Notes: a model not told the origin generated them from the letters alone. A stretch of DNA of 64,000 nucleotides from Lasioglossum baleicum (GCF_051020765.1 NC_134934.1:15018001-15082000), one strand, 5' to 3'; positions 10,310 to 23,310 are shown, numbered from the stretch's first letter. Translations and numbers: made by a program.

Positions 10310-12525
10310 GTCGTGATGCTTGAACGATTGGAAAAGACAGATTAAAAACTGATAGGAATTTGTTCAGTAAAATTCGCAGTGACTTTGGTCGACGACAGGT
10401 GTTCAATTTGAGCGGGACGTCCAGCAATCGCAGTTCCGATTCTCGCGGCGAATATTCTCGCACCGGCGCGCTCGAATACAATTTTCGCGGGTGCAAAAAG
10501 TCTATCGTGGAGTGCGTTTTCACATAGGTTCGACGAGCAGTGTCCTGAATTCCCCCTGCTGCAGAGCAAGTTCCTTCGCGGCGAGAACGTGTCTCGAGAA
10601 CGTGCAGAACTCTCTCTCTCTCTCTCACACTCTTCACGGGGTCGAGAGTTTCCCGCAAAAACGATACATCAGAACTAGTCGCGAGAGCTTGATAAGATAT
10701 CGAGTACGTGGAAAAAATACCGGATGCGGCGTAGATGTAGTTAGTGGCCCGTCGTTTCGATGCAAAATAAATTACCCGTGTAAATAGCGAGGCTTGCCCC
10801 CTTGCCTTACTTGCATCGACGCAGGGAGAATGTTTAAGTATGATGTAGCTCGAGGAAGTTGCTATCCGTTTACCGGAATGAAAAGTTTTTTCATGAAAGT
10901 GCCGCACGATGGTAATGAATTTATGGTAACGAAGTACGTAGTTGCTGTGATTTTGAGATTGTCAGTGACTTGGATGGGAGTTTAAACTGACGACTATCTA
11001 TCGTTCGCCGCGACAGATGTCCAAAATCGATACTGGCAACTTTGACAGATGCGTGTTCAATTATCTTGTGGAGGAAATGGGTTGCAGATAGCTTGTAGTA
11101 GACAGATTAATTGTGCAAGCTACACTTTTTAAACGATTCTTACTCTCCCCTACATCTTTCTGCATGTCCTATCATGAAGTCCGATAAAAATCTTAACACC
11201 AAGTCGATGCTAGAATTCCCAATAATAAAATACCCGCGATCCAGAATCCCAGTAGCTCCGCTGTCAAGGATTCCCGAGTGTTCCAGTTTACAAAGACATT
11301 ACGTGGAAGCGATTCTGTGTGATTTTTCCTACTGTATACCACAAGCTCTCTCTCTCTCTCTCACTCTCTTTCTCTCCCTCGACAGAAAAGGGAATCGTTT
11401 TCTATGCCCGTTAACCGGAACGTCTCGTCGTGCCGTTTCCGCAGGATTAGGGACTGATCCCTTTACGCCGCGCCATCGTTCTCCCCTGAGGACCTTCGAG
11501 AGGAAACGACAAGAGCGAGAAGCCAATTCAGCCAGGACGCTTCGAATTCCGCGCTGTTTACCAGCTCATTGTATTTGTCTGGGATCCACAGTCGCGGGAA
11601 ATACGTCCTCGAAGACGAGACTCCCTTTGTATGTACCATTTCTCTGTCCCTTTTGCCTCATCCGGATCAACCCGGAAAGAGACTTCGCGATGCTGGAATC
11701 TAAAATTCACAATTATACAGTCTGGTTAAATGTTTCGCGAATCACGGCAGCCCTTTGTGTACATTGTACGTCGCCAATGTCGTGTGCAGACGTTTATATC
11801 TGCTCCAATCCTTTGAAGAAGCGGCGTTTAAAGTATAAATGATGGTGCTTAAACTTTTGCCAAACAGCTAACAGAGTATTCAATGTTCCCCACATAATCG
11901 GTTTTCATTAGGTACCAGCGAGTTTATTATTTCTCCGCTCGTTAGCGGGGTCGATAAGCGTGAAAAATGGCCGGGCTGATAGGGAAATACCGGGAAACTA
12001 TTAAACGGGGATATACATAAACCGAGCAGCCGATTAAGGACTCATCGTTGTTTTAATTGACGATGGTTTGCAGCACGGGTGCACGGATTCCCGCACGGGG
12101 CAGGGCGTTTCCTTTCCCACCGCACCGGTGCGGTGCTATTATCGAATCAATGATTAATTAAATACGCGTTTTAATTAAGCCTCGGCGATTCCGCTCCCAA
12201 GTCATCGATACGCGAAATTGTACAAGCGTGTGTAGACCGGAAACCGGTTCGACGCTCAATTATCCTTGATTGCGAAAAGGAAGCGAGTGCAATCGAGAAT
12301 TGTAATGGAACACCGCAAACGTCGGAGACGTTTAATGGCTCGCTCGTTTTCCTGTTTCACGACGATCTCTTCCCAAGTCTGATGGACACGTCCGTCGACA
12401 AAAAAGACGATTCTCATTCTTTCCGGACAGTTATCGGAGCGAATCGATAAGAGGATTTTAACTTTGCGGCTGAACCAGTGTCCCACTCCGAATCGCTCGT
12501 CGATTTTCTGGACGGTTTCCATGTA
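10310..12525. other. Non-coding stretch with CT microsatellites and two long unexplained frames
   Basis: CT-repeat tracts lie at 10610-10626 and 11346-11371. The longest frames of the window are here (10266-10907 on -, 11111-11842 on +). Neither shows domains, signal peptide or recognisable motifs. Each contains simple sequence, and the first also runs into the MITE. I regard both as chance frames in GC-rich DNA. Confidence 0.4.
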
Positions 12526-12790
12526 AAATAAAGATTTTCATTAATCCTGTAATTTAATTGTCGTTGCATACAGAGTCTCGAGGATTTGTATAAATATTGT
12601 TAACACGTGACGTTTATTTGTCTGGCTCTGTTGTCTGTTGTTTTAAAATTTGAAAATATAAAATGAAGATTTTCATTAATGCTGCAATATAATTATCGTT
12701 GCATACAGAGTCTCGAGGGTTTTTATAAATATTGTTAACGCGTTATTTGTTTGTCTCTGTTGTCTTAAAATTGGAAAACACGTTTTAAAA
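12526..12790. repeat. 135-bp tandem duplication
   Basis: AAGATTTTCATTAAT, GTTGCATACAGAGTCTCGAG and ATAAATATTGTTAACRCGT recur with a spacing of 135 bp, for example G at 12533 and 12668. The two units differ by scattered substitutions and small indels, so the duplication is not recent. Confidence 0.75.
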
Positions 12791-14163
12791 AGTGTATTAA
12801 CAACTGTCCACGTGGAGCGAAAAAGTTTCATCTGTGCAATCATTAAAATCGTCCAGCGTCCGTGTTAAAACTCATTGAATTATGAACTTCATTCATTGTG
12901 AATGTATATCTATTGTACTTGACTTCCACCGCGGAATTTTTTATCGCCCAGATAAACCTGTCTCTCGTTCCGACTTTTGCAGAAAAATCTACGAATTTGC
13001 ATACGGATTCACATTCTGCTGATAAGGATATCGCGAGGACGACAAAGGAAGGAAACGGACGGCACCGGGAACGTTTTAAAGAATTTATTGCGTTCAATCG
13101 TCCCCCAGCTTGTAACTCGAAGTGTCGAGCTATCGAGATTTGTGCGCGACTCTTCCCTTTAGGAACGAATAAATTCCATTCTCGACGACACCTAGCTCGA
13201 ATGTTAACATTGTTCAATGGGGAAACTCTTTTAGTTTGCCGTGTTAGCGGTGAAGAATTGTTCTCGAAGTCTCTCGTCTATGTATAAAGGCGAATCTTCA
13301 TATACTATTTGTGAAACTACGATTTGCACAAGCTGTACAATTTGTAGAATTTCTAGAACATGCACAAGAATGATATTTAAAACATGAATGGCTATAAACG
13401 AGTGATTTGCATGGATCGTTTACCAGGTCTGCGCGATTAGAACAAATAAAGACGCACGATCAATTCGAAACGCGGTAGATGTCCGAAGAGAAGTTATACG
13501 GACGCGTTCCTTGAAATAATGGCGGATATGCAGTCGCGCTCCATATACTTTGAAAAATACGCGGGTGAATTCGCGAGTCGACCCGTTCTCGCGACACCGC
13601 TCCAGTTATTTGTCCGTCTCCGCGTCTCGGTTTTTGTTCGGTGTCCAACGACTCATAACTTTTTCATCGTTAATTGGAACACGAAGCGTATCGGCGAAAC
13701 AACCGCAGCTCGCCGCGAGGAAGGATACCGTTGTCCTTCGGTCCGCTCGTCTCATTGTTTCTTCGTTCCTGGCGCCGTTGTTATCGGACAGGTTTTCATA
13801 AAAGCGAATGTTGTCGATAGATCGAAAGATATCGGACGGAACACGTGAACGCGCGCGACCGAAAATGTAATTTACGCGTTGCCGGACTGTGTACCACCAT
13901 TTTCCATGCCCGTTTCTCGTTTGTCCACATCTACTGTTACATGGGAAAAATATTTTCGTTGGTCAGTCGAATAAAAAAGGACTGGCTGACTGTTTCTGGT
14001 TTCATGATCTGCCGCGGCGATTTTCTCAGGGATATCGATATCGGTGAATTTATTTTATAGACCGAAGGGGCTGGTATAGTGGATGACGTTATGGTAGACA
14101 TTCTGTGTTGATAATTAGATTGTTCTGCATCAATTGCAATTAATAGGAGTTAAATAAAAATTA
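12791..14163. other. Non-coding stretch, nothing recognised
   Basis: GC-richer, with CpG-dense patches at 13020-13200 and 13540-13870. Open frames on both strands overlap and carry no recognisable motif. Confidence 0.4.
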
Positions 14164-14167
14164 TTAA

Positions 14168-14414
14168 CACATTACCGACCGGGGATTATTGCATAATTTT
14201 TAAAAATCTATGGTACATGCCTGAACACTTTTTACTGGAACGTTCAATAGCAACGCAGCAATTTTCATTTTTGAACTAACAAGTCACCCTCAATATATAA
14301 GTCATCTAATAGTTTCATTCAAGATTGCAATGTAGAATAAAATTTCTATGCTTTCTTTCGGTACAGAACAATTATTGAAAATCCTATTAATAGGCTTCCG
14401 GTAGGGGTAAAGTG
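14168..14414 (+). mobile_element. piggyBac-like MITE (family PB-1)
   Basis: TTAA (14164-14167), then CACATTACCGACCGGGGAT; at the other end GGCTTCCGGTAGGGGTAAAG, TG, then TTAA (14415-14418). The inverted ends (CACWTTACC) and exact TTAA duplication are the piggyBac signature. A second, inverted copy lies at 56128-56433 and a terminal fragment at 20621. The 247-bp interior has no coding frame. Confidence 0.75.
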
Positions 14415-15084
14415 TTAATATACTAAAAAATTTATTCATTTCTACTCAACATATATATATACTTCATATTATGAATATTTCAAGAAATACAGGGAAATTT
14501 ATAACCAAAGACATCGGTGATTTAAATTATCTGAAAAACTACTAAACAAGTAAAAAATAAACAATTTTTAATTTTATTTTAAGACAACAAAAAATTTAAA
14601 GAATTAATTAAAAAATGATTACAAAAAATATATTTATTACGATAATTATCGGTAGGTGGAAATAATTTTTTAATGAATATTAGTGGAAATTTCATCCCCA
14701 TATCTATGGTTGAAAAGTTATAGTAAAATGTCACCATATTTCTCGATCCAGCCCACTGCAGCGCCAGATTGAGACTAGTCTCCCTCCTTCCCCTTCCACG
14801 ACGCTGTTCCCCCACCCTGCCACTCTAGCCTGCCGCGGCCCGAGGACCATTTCGGCTCTTCGCGCATGGGTCAGAATATCTCATCGCGAGTGTATTTCGG
14901 CTAATTTCGGTATTGCCAAATAGACCTTTATTTCGCGATCTTTTCACGTTTTTTCTATATAGGAAAATGTATTCCCCATATCCGCGCGTAAGAATCCTAC
15001 CCTCCGGGAGGGGGCGAAACTTACCAGAGGACGGGGACGGGGCTTTTACCCACAGGACAGGCCTGAGCTGGCTGGGAAATTGTC
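14415..15084. other. AT-rich stretch followed by a GC-rich block, with the first half of a direct repeat
   Basis: GTGGAAATTTCATCCCCATA, then TATGGTTGAAAAGTTAT (14683-14720), is repeated with changes at 15418-15460. From 14740 the sequence becomes GC-rich. No gene recognised. Confidence 0.45.
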
Positions 15085-15163
15085 CGGGCGAGGCAAACAA
15101 TACACGTTGCCTCGCTGGGCCGCCGCGGCAAACAACGCATCATCGCATTGCTTGCCTCGCCCG
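15085..15163. other. GC-rich hairpin with a perfect 12-bp stem
   Basis: CGGGCGAGGCAA at 15085-15096 pairs perfectly with TTGCCTCGCCCG at 15152-15163. A further TTGCCTCGC lies inside the loop. The 79-nt span could form a structured RNA or simply be a local inverted duplication. It lacks tRNA boxes. Confidence 0.4.
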
Positions 15164-16185
15164 ACCGATTCAGACCACGGATTTGCTCATATTTATTTAA
15201 TGGTTCATTTAACAGGATTGTTTTAAACGCAGTTCTCTTTATTATACCTTAACCCTTGAGAAAGGGGAACCCAAAAATTTTTAAGACTTTAAAAAAGCAC
15301 ATATATGGAATATCCTGCAAAATAATCTACAATTAAAAAGGAATAAGTTCCGCAAGTTAGAAAAAAACACATTTTTCGCGAATAAAGTAGATAGGAATCA
15401 TTTTTTAATAAATTTCAGTGGAAATTTCATCCCGATATTTCTTATGGTTGAAGAGTTATGTGTTCTTCGACCTACGAGATTGTATATCGCGGTGCAGCGT
15501 TCACTTCAAATAATTTTAATTTCGTCAATTTTCAAATGTCCATCTTTTTAGAAAAAGATCCGTAAAGGGGACACTTGGGGCTATATCCCGATTTTAAAAA
15601 TTTTTTATCACGTGGCCGACTATGAAAACACGGCATTTGTTTAAAACAATTGCAAAATAAATGGTGAAAATGGTCTATTAATGATATTGTAGTTTATAAT
15701 GAATTTTCATTGCCCGAATTAATTTTTTTAATCAAATGGGGATATTGAACGGAATTAAATCCAGACGATTAAGATCATCGATTTTCTATCGGCCCAAGCT
15801 GTTACCTCCTGTATATCTTTTAACAAAAGGTACGAAACGCAATTACGCACGATAATTAGCAATCCTACTGACGACGACAGCGAAAACGTTGACGCCCAGC
15901 GTAATTATTAGTTCCAATGAATGCGAGCTCGGACGTATTTCAGGTTCGCTTCACTGCGGCTTCGGTTTTAACTCTAGTAAATGTCCGTTCCACTGGACGT
16001 TGGAAACTAAAGTATCACCACGGAGAAAGGAGGTATTGTTTCCCACAGACTAGAGTAATGATTTCGCCTCGTTTGCGAACTTTGTACGAGCAATTGTGAA
16101 ATATCAGCTTAGCGAATGTGCTCGATCGACTCTGCTAACGTCGCCATTAGAGTACAGAAATCCATGAGTATGCGGAACAATTTTT
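15164..16185. other. Non-coding, contains the second half of the direct repeat
   Basis: Mostly AT-rich. GTGGAAATTTCATCCCGATA and TATGGTTGAAGAGTTATG at 15418-15460 repeat the segment at 14683-14720. TTAACCCTTGAG at 15249 looks like a worn piggyBac end, but no partner was found. Confidence 0.4.
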
Positions 16186-16493
16186 TCAGTTTTTCCAAGG
16201 TCATCGTTATTCTTTATCGGGAAACTTATTTTCTTTATTCCATCTTGTTAATGACTTAAACACATTCAAATGTATTTTCGCAGCCGCTATAAGATGGAAT
16301 AAAAACAAAAGTTTTCTCGATAAAATAATAACGATTACCTTGAAAAAACTATGAAAAACTAACCGGACAAAAGAAATTATTCCTATATGATATTTCTTCT
16401 TCGATACCACATTTAAATTATGCCATAAATATTTTTTGTGCCATTAAAACTAAAGGAGATATGTAGGTGGCCTACTTCAGCTGAGACACTCTG
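16186..16493 (-). mobile_element. CAGGGTGGTCC-family element with an internal hairpin
   Basis: An imperfect hairpin occupies 16186-16360, with arms of about 65 nt around CCAAGGTCATCGTTAT. It is followed by GATACCACATTTAAATTATG and then AAAGGAGATATGTAGGTGGC, with a degenerate end ACACTCTG beside TA. The last parts align with 26440-26478 plus 27285-27321, that is, with the host element of the composite after removing its nested insert. Confidence 0.55.
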
Positions 16494-19400
16494 TATGTAT
16501 GTATTTAATGATTGTATGTATGAAATTTAAAAATTCATATACAATGGAATTATTCTAGGTCGGAAGAAATGTTTAATTTTCGAGTAGAAATAGAGTGAAA
16601 AGGGTTAATCATTTCGAGGTTGCATACATTTTACCCAGTCTTATAAAAGATTATTTTAGAGGGAGCAAATTTTCCGGGTAGTCACGAAAGTTCAAGAAAC
16701 CAATTTCCCAGGAAACAATTCCCTCCTCGGTGACACCGAACAGATTGCGGGGGCGTTATTACGTCCCGCGAGGTTCAAAAATATGATAATTCGGAACGGT
16801 GTCTAGGTTTTCCGGGTAGGTGATCCGCTGCAGTTGACAAAACGGTGTTTTTCGTTTCGTTCCGCGCTAACACATGAAATACGCTCGACCTGCGGGGAAA
16901 TACGGGCCGAAAATGGACACGGGACGGAAACATTTCGCAGGAACTACCGTTGTTCCGTACTGGTTTCGCGGCCGTTACCGCTGAACAAACTACAGAAACA
17001 GGTGATAATCGTAATGTTAAAAACCGCGGGTTTTACTTTACGGTAGCGAACGAGGCCATGCTCTTTTGTGGTCGCGGAATAAACGGAGCTTTCGTTTCTG
17101 CGACCGTTGCTGGACACCAGAACGAATATGTCACGAATAATAAACGTTTGGCTCGCGATGATCCATTTACAGTCTTTTTTTTTATCAATCCTTCCACACT
17201 GTTCGCGAATTGCATTTCACCGAAACGAACTGTTTGGTCGCATTTTTATCGCAGCTATTATTTCCAGCTTTTTCGAGTTATTCAAGAAGGAAAGAAATTT
17301 CGACAACTTTCTTGCAATTGTAGAGAATTTTTACGTGAACTAACTAATTTGAAGTTTACACAGACATTGTTAAAAAGTCAGAGAGCAGGTCTCCGGAAAG
17401 AAAAATCCTTTACCGAAGGAAAAGAAACTTCCCTTTTAAGGTTCACTTCGTCTGAGACTCTATTCGCTGCGATATTTTCTACCTCGAGTAAACTTTCACA
17501 ATAAACCAGCAAATCTTTATTAATCAAAGAAGAAACCAAGGGAGTCCACAATCTGACGACTTATTATCTACGGCTGAATATTGAAGAACGGTTGCAGTAG
17601 TGGTTCGCGGATTAGACTCGAGATTGAGGATCGTCTGAACGAGATGCACGTCACTCCTCTCCGTGGCCAGCTTATTTGGCCAAGGCATCGTAAACCCTAT
17701 CCTAAACATTCAGCGTTCTCGGCGGAAGTTACTTCGACGACGGGCAGAATGTTTATCGTTCTACGAGGGAACCAACTGCAACGTCGCTGCAACCAGGACG
17801 GGGTGGATGCAACCCCGTTGCATCTTCTCGTGGAATTTATGCGTCCGTTTGCGATCTTTGCCAACGCGACTTGCGAGCCTATCGATCACAAGAATGGACA
17901 AAGTGTCGGTGCAGCGTCTCGGCAATGAGTTCGTTGCATTTTGCTGGTTTTGATGCTCCTGCTTCCGAAGTGAAAGAAAGACGATGCACCTTATGTTCGT
18001 TCACGTAACATTTTTTAAATCTTCGTTTCCTAAGTGTTTGTATAAAGATATATTCGAAGATGTCTTTCTTACATTCACGCTCGCATTTCAATTTTGTATT
18101 TTCCACGAGGATTGCTATAATTGAAACAATTAATAGAACTGAATGCGCACGCTCGCACACGAGCAGTAGAATTCGAGATGCGAGGAAATCTGGTAGAACG
18201 CATAAACGTCGGGGGAAATCGAATCGCCAGAATTAATAACACTGGCGAGAGTTCCGAGTGCGCCTTTCAAACGCGTTTAAATGCATTTCAGGCGACGATT
18301 TAAGCGGTTGGAACCGTAGTCCGGCCGACCTCGTTCTGAATATTAATTTGACAGAGACCGTTTTGGATGTAGGTGCGGTGTGCTTGCACAGACCGTCGTC
18401 GTGACCCTCAGGAAAAATCGCGACAAACGGTTGGAATCCGGAAGCAGTCGGAAACTTTGATTTACCATTCTGCTCGGAGATCAAATATATAATCGTTGCT
18501 GGTTTGGGTTTCAAACGAGAGAAGGTATTAATACCAAGAATAATGGCTCTAGAACATGGAAATTAAGATTCCTGGGTATTATACACCGATGTGAAGTCGC
18601 AGATTAAAATTTTCTCCAGTGATGATGTTCAAAGTTCTATTTAAGAAGCTTTCAAACTTGGTTACACATAACTGTACTGTTAGTGTACAATTCAAATGAT
18701 CTTTCCCAGGAAAAAACATCCAGTTCCTGAATCTCTTAACCTTTTCCTTGCGTAACCAGAAATTTTTACCTCTTTCCTATGTAATCCAGTAGATTTGCCG
18801 ACCAGTTGACTATAATTAAACATACTGCGCGGTTGCGGGTGGTACGCACATTTCGACGAATAAAAGAATAAGCTTCGGCAACCGGCCAGCAATTTTTCGC
18901 CGATTTCGCGGTTGTTTCTTCGCGGGACTGTCGTATAAACCTGCCGGGGCCAAGCCGCGCCGGGGCACTAAGAAACAGAAACTGATCTTTCTTATTACAA
19001 AGTTTCTTTGTACTCCTAGGCTGCTTTGCCCCGCTGTCTTCTCATTTCTTGGAGGAATTATTTTTGAATTGTGAATAATTTAAAAATACTTGTATTCTCT
19101 TTTTTGGACTTATTAAAATGATTGAAAAAGGAAATAAAAAGTCCTCGGACAGCTTCAAAATATTATACGACATCATCGTCCTCAGAAAAACAGATTGATC
19201 GATCCGCCAACAACACACTCACGTTTGGCAAACTTTGAAGCTCCTGGCGTTTTATTTCAAAAAGAAAGAGCTCAGAACTTTAGAAACTGCATTTTCAAAA
19301 GAAAGGGGATACTTGAAGGAATAATAAAAATGATAGTGATCCTTCCAGCCATAGAACATTACAGCTGTTCGCACAAAAGCATCTATCTCTCGCTAAAAAG

Positions 19401-20620
19401 GATTACAAGATCGTAAAGCGTCGCAGTTTCGCGTCTCTCTTGATTAAAATCTACTGTACCAGCTACGAGAGTTACTTTAAAAAATAATTTACGACCGACA
19501 GAAGAACACACAGACCTATTTCACCCCAGAGAACATCCCCGGAACCACAATGGAACCGATATCTGTGATCTTCCGGATATTTTTGCAGGGATCGACGCTT
19601 TTCCTTGTTCCTCGGTGGTCGTTTGTCTACGCAGAGCACGTAAAGATAACATTTTTGCGCAGAAAACAAGTTTACTGCGCCGGGGGTTGGTTTTAAGGGT
19701 ATAGAATTTACGGAGGAGAATCTTCTCGCAGGATCCTTACGCGTTTTCTCCTCTACAAGAATCTTTCTCGACGCCGCGCCGCGCCGCGCCGAGGAAGAAA
19801 AAGAAAAGCGGCTACAAACTCTTTGCGGCGCACCTCCAACAAATTTAAGGGGCCCTTACCGTCTGCACACGTTCTCGAGTGCAGCTGCACTCGTTTATCA
19901 TCGTCCCGCATCCCTAGCCAACCCTCCTAGGGAGTCTTCAGCATGGTTAGTAGTTTTTGAATTGTTTCATTTCAGTCGAGCAACGGTTTTATGTAACGAA
20001 GCATAAAACGCGAGGCGGCGATGCTCTTGGAGAGTATTGAATAACAATTTCTATTGATTCTCCATCAATCTTGGTACATTTATTTCATTTTATTCGTTTC
20101 TCCGTCAATTTTGATACGCTTATTTCATTAGATTCGCTTGTTTATGAACTTTGATATGTATATTTATTCATTTTGAAAGATTCTGTTCACTCCTGTTGGG
20201 CGACTTCTGATGCCAAAAAATGTATATAATATGAGCAACCAGGGGTCGATCCTGCCGGTACATTTTTATATCGAAATTTAGAAGGGAAATAGCTTCGACA
20301 GAATCGATTTCCTCGAATCTCGAGAATTTCGTTGCTGGTTCCTAGCGCGATTGAGTTAAAGCGATCGTAAAAGGATGTCTATCCTTTAATAAGATTCCTC
20401 CGGAAGATTCAGGGATTCTTGATCGCCCGGAATCCGATGATCTCATTGATCTACATAGATGAACTTTGGTGGCGTATCGTGGTAGGCTTGGAATCAGCTC
20501 GCGTCAGCTGAGACTTTCCCGTAGTTGTTATGTCGAGTCATAAATAACTCTCACCTGGGCTCGAGGAAAATACGTCTTTCCGGAGGGAACACTTTGTGTG
20601 ACACATCCTGGATTTCCTAA
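16494..20620. other. Long non-coding stretch, nothing firmly recognised
   Basis: Alternates moderate-GC, CpG-rich blocks (16670-17250, 17640-17900, 18150-18480, 19680-19930) with AT-rich ones. A GCGCC-type repeat lies at 19772-19789. The frame at 16950-17504 (184 codons) has no recognisable motif. GT donor-like and AG acceptor-like words occur, but none frames a convincing exon. Confidence 0.4.
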
Positions 20621-20645
20621 CACTCTACCGGAAGCCTATTAATAG
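20621..20645 (-). mobile_element. Terminal fragment of PB-1
   Basis: CACTCTACCGGAAGCCTATT matches the PB-1 end (inverse of 14390-14414). It follows CTAA, a one-base variant of TTAA. Only this end is recognisable. Confidence 0.5.
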
Positions 20646-22275
20646 CGTTCGCTACGATGATTGACGTATCAGAAAGAAACACACCGATTTCCTTTCGAGT
20701 AATATTCTTGGAAGAGTTACGCAGTTTCAACAGTTTCAACAATTTTTAATCTGATTTCTGACCAGATCCGCCACAAGTAGTATAAATCACTAACAGATTC
20801 AGACGCTTCGATTCTCAATAGAAAAATCTTCATTTTGCGGAAAGGTCTGCAGTTAACCGACAATAGGACCTCCGCATAAATAATCTAGAACAACAGATAT
20901 GATTAATACTAGCTCCGGCAGCCACAGAGATATAAATTCTGCCGGAATAATTCATAGAATCAGCAGCCGTGCAGAAATTCTGTTTATCAAGAATGCCATC
21001 GAATTCTCGGCGAATAATAAAATAGTTTCGAGGATATTTTATTTTGCTCGGTGCAGGAGCCAGCTGGACGATGCACTATAAATGCATAAAATCCCAGGGT
21101 CTATTTATGAATCAGATACAACTGCAGTCGACAGGGAAACAAAAGGTTAGAAGAACACCGGAATAGGATATCTGGCGCCAAAGTAGGTAATCATATTCGA
21201 TTCGAATACATCTCCCGACAGCCTTTCCGATTATATTTCCCATCGATCTCGAAGAGAGTCGATTCTTTCGAGAATATAGAAGATTCTGCGAGATGTGATG
21301 CTTGTCCTCTTTGATCACGTTCAATTCTCCATTCCATTAATCCAATCTTCTCGCGAGGAAAACTAATAGACTGTAACAAAAACGTTCTGTCGCCTTTATC
21401 GAACTGCTGCAGACCGGGCAAGAAGCTGAGAAGAGAACTCGATACTAAATCACCGCAGAAAAAGCGTCGCGATATACCGGAGAAGGTGCGCACCTCGAAC
21501 CTAATTCGCGATACCCTTTTTGTCTCTTTTGACTGACTTTTTCTCTCGACGATTGCTGGCATCCTCACAGAAATACTCTGTTCGTTTTCAAACTCCTTTG
21601 GAAGTATTCTCAACTTTTAATTAAAGGCAAGTAATTGCAATCTAAAAACTTTGAATTTAATGTTTCAAGAATAAACAAAGGTGTCGACTGCACAGCAAAT
21701 ATTCATTTTGCATTGAAGTAGTTATTTAGAACGTGGTAGTTTAGAACAATTATGTAGAACGTGGAGTGCGAGTAATTTAAGGTTAATCATACTTTTGTGG
21801 GATGATCAGATGGACACTTTTGAGATGGACGACTTTATACAATCATTTAGAAATTGATGAGATTCGATCAACACAGAATTACATTATAATATTGAGGTCC
21901 TTTATTCGTTTTATCTAGATCGAAATAAAATTGTATTTTTCTGTTCCAATATTGAACTTGGGCTACAAACTTTATTTTTATTAGGTTCAACAGGAAACTC
22001 AACCTTGGTTCCAAAGAAGTGGGTTCAAAAGATAAAGAAGATTTGTTACTACAATACTATTTATACTAGAACTGCCAATTTTCAAGCTAATTGATGTATT
22101 TAAAGAAAGAACTGATTTAATCGAGATGAAGAATTAGGATGACAGTGAGGGAATTCACTCCAGATTAAAACATCACGGCGTGAATGAAGTTCAAATACTA
22201 TCAATAACTGATGGAGTCATGAAAGAAGAATGTCTCGGATTCGCGAGGAACGTCCACCATACCGTTTGAACTGGG
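20646..22275. other. Non-coding stretch, nothing recognised
   Basis: AT-rich overall, with an open frame at 21191-21613 on the - strand that resembles no known protein. Confidence 0.4.
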
Positions 22276-22283
22276 TATAAAAG
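22276..22283 (+). promoter_or_regulatory. Consensus TATA box
   Basis: GGGTATAAAAGC is a strong TATA match. About 30 bp downstream, near 22306, lies the start of a GC-richer block with an open frame. No strong initiator is visible, so promoter function is a guess. Confidence 0.3.
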
Positions 22284-22296
22284 CAAGCACAGCGAC

Positions 22297-22794
22297 GTGT
22301 CGCGTCGCCTTGAGGGATCGAGCATCCACGAAGAATTAGAGAGGGCGGAAAGCTTTCTTCTACCAACGATAGAAGAACTGTCAACAGTGATTCCTCTATC
22401 GCGACGGCATTTACATTCGCGGGAGCACGGAGCGTCTCGCAGAGCGAAGAGCAGCGTGTCGCATCTCGACCGTTTCCAATCCCCCATCCCCCATTCTGCA
22501 CTTCTCCGATTCTGTTGGAAAATTAAAGGGGCACGAAGAAAGAGGCTCTTTACGCCACGACTCGCGATGTTTTTCTTCCCGGGGCACTTCTTCATCGGAG
22601 AAAAGATGGAAAAAAGCGTTGACGGCTTCTGCTGGGCGTCCAGCAAATGGCAGAAAGGTTCTCGGCGAATACTAGAAAAGGTTCCGAGAAGCGAACGCTG
22701 GAAAGGAACAGAGAGCAACCAGCGTGGCTTATCTCGAAGTCGACCAGCTCAAAGCGCTCCTCCTTCTTCTTCTTCTTCTTCTGAAGTCTTTTGA
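22297..22794 (+). CDS. Hypothetical open frame behind the TATA box
   Basis: Open for 165 codons from a GTG; the first ATG, at 22567, would give 75 residues. The C-terminal part is basic and serine-rich and ends in a serine run encoded by a CTT-type microsatellite (22763-22782), then EVF. No signal peptide, domain or family is recognised. The opposite strand is also open over 22191-22718, which argues for composition rather than selection. Confidence 0.15.
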   Translation: MSRRLEGSSIHEELERAESFLLPTIEELSTVIPLSRRHLHSREHGASRRAKSSVSHLDRFQSPIPHSALLRFCWKIKGARRKRLFTPRLAMFFFPGHFFIGEKMEKSVDGFCWASSKWQKGSRRILEKVPRSERWKGTESNQRGLSRSRPAQSAPPSSSSSSEVF

Positions 22795-23068
22795 CACGCG
22801 CCGATAGACACGGTTGAGTGCCGCTACCCTGTTCAAGCTATTGCCAAGACGACTTCCGGTAGACACGATCGGAAACGACGATGAATGCGAACCTAATTGG
22901 CTCTGAATGCTCACGACCTGATCGAACACGCTGGGCCACTCGTAACGAGCGATCTTACAGATTGGGAAGCTCCTCTCGAAAAATTTGTTTGACCAAGCGA
23001 GATTCTCTAGTGGACAACACCATTTATCATTTTTTTCAGGGTCATTTGCTTCGAGTTTGAAGAATTAA
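22795..23068. other. Non-coding spacer
   Basis: GC-rich at first, then AT-rich. ATTTTTTTCAG near 23040 resembles an acceptor, but stop codons follow quickly in the frames checked. Confidence 0.35.
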
Positions 23069-23269
23069 CCCTTTGCACTCGGAAGTATTTTAACACGAAA
23101 ACTAAAAATTTCTTTCGACCTTGAATATTTTTATTCCCTAGGATTTTTTAAATTTTATGGATATGAAATTGGTATAATACCTCATACAATACTTAAATGT
23201 TTAGTAATCGGTTAGATACTGATATATTTAATAATGTAAGCAATATTTTCACTATTCGAATCCTAAGGG
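23069..23269 (+). mobile_element. piggyBac-like MITE (family PB-2)
   Basis: TTAA (23065-23068), then CCCTTTGCACTCGGAAGTAT; the right end is CACTATTCGAATCCTAAGGG, followed by TTTT where TTAA is expected. The interior shares GATATATTTAATAATGTAAG with the copy at 1-140. 201 bp, no coding frame. Confidence 0.65.
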
Positions 23270-23310
23270 TTTTTTCGTGGTTCTCTCGATGCCTGTTTTC
23301 CGCGTGATTC

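Noticed and set aside
10266..10907. 213-codon open frame on the - strand
   Set aside because: It runs through a family-T MITE end and a CT tract, and no protein family is recognisable.
11111..11842. 243-codon open frame on the + strand, the longest in the window
   Set aside because: It contains a CT microsatellite read as a Ser/Leu run, has no domain or recognisable motif, and lies in GC-rich sequence where stops are rare.
16950..17504. 184-codon open frame on the + strand
   Set aside because: No motif, no splice context and overlapping open frames on the other strand.
20554..20606. Exon-like segment on the - strand ending CCCAG|GTGAGA
   Set aside because: The donor is good but the acceptor side lacks a pyrimidine tract and adjoins a PB-1 fragment.
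22191..22718. 175-codon frame on the - strand opposite the TATA-headed frame
   Set aside because: Mirror of a GC-rich block; no recognisable features.
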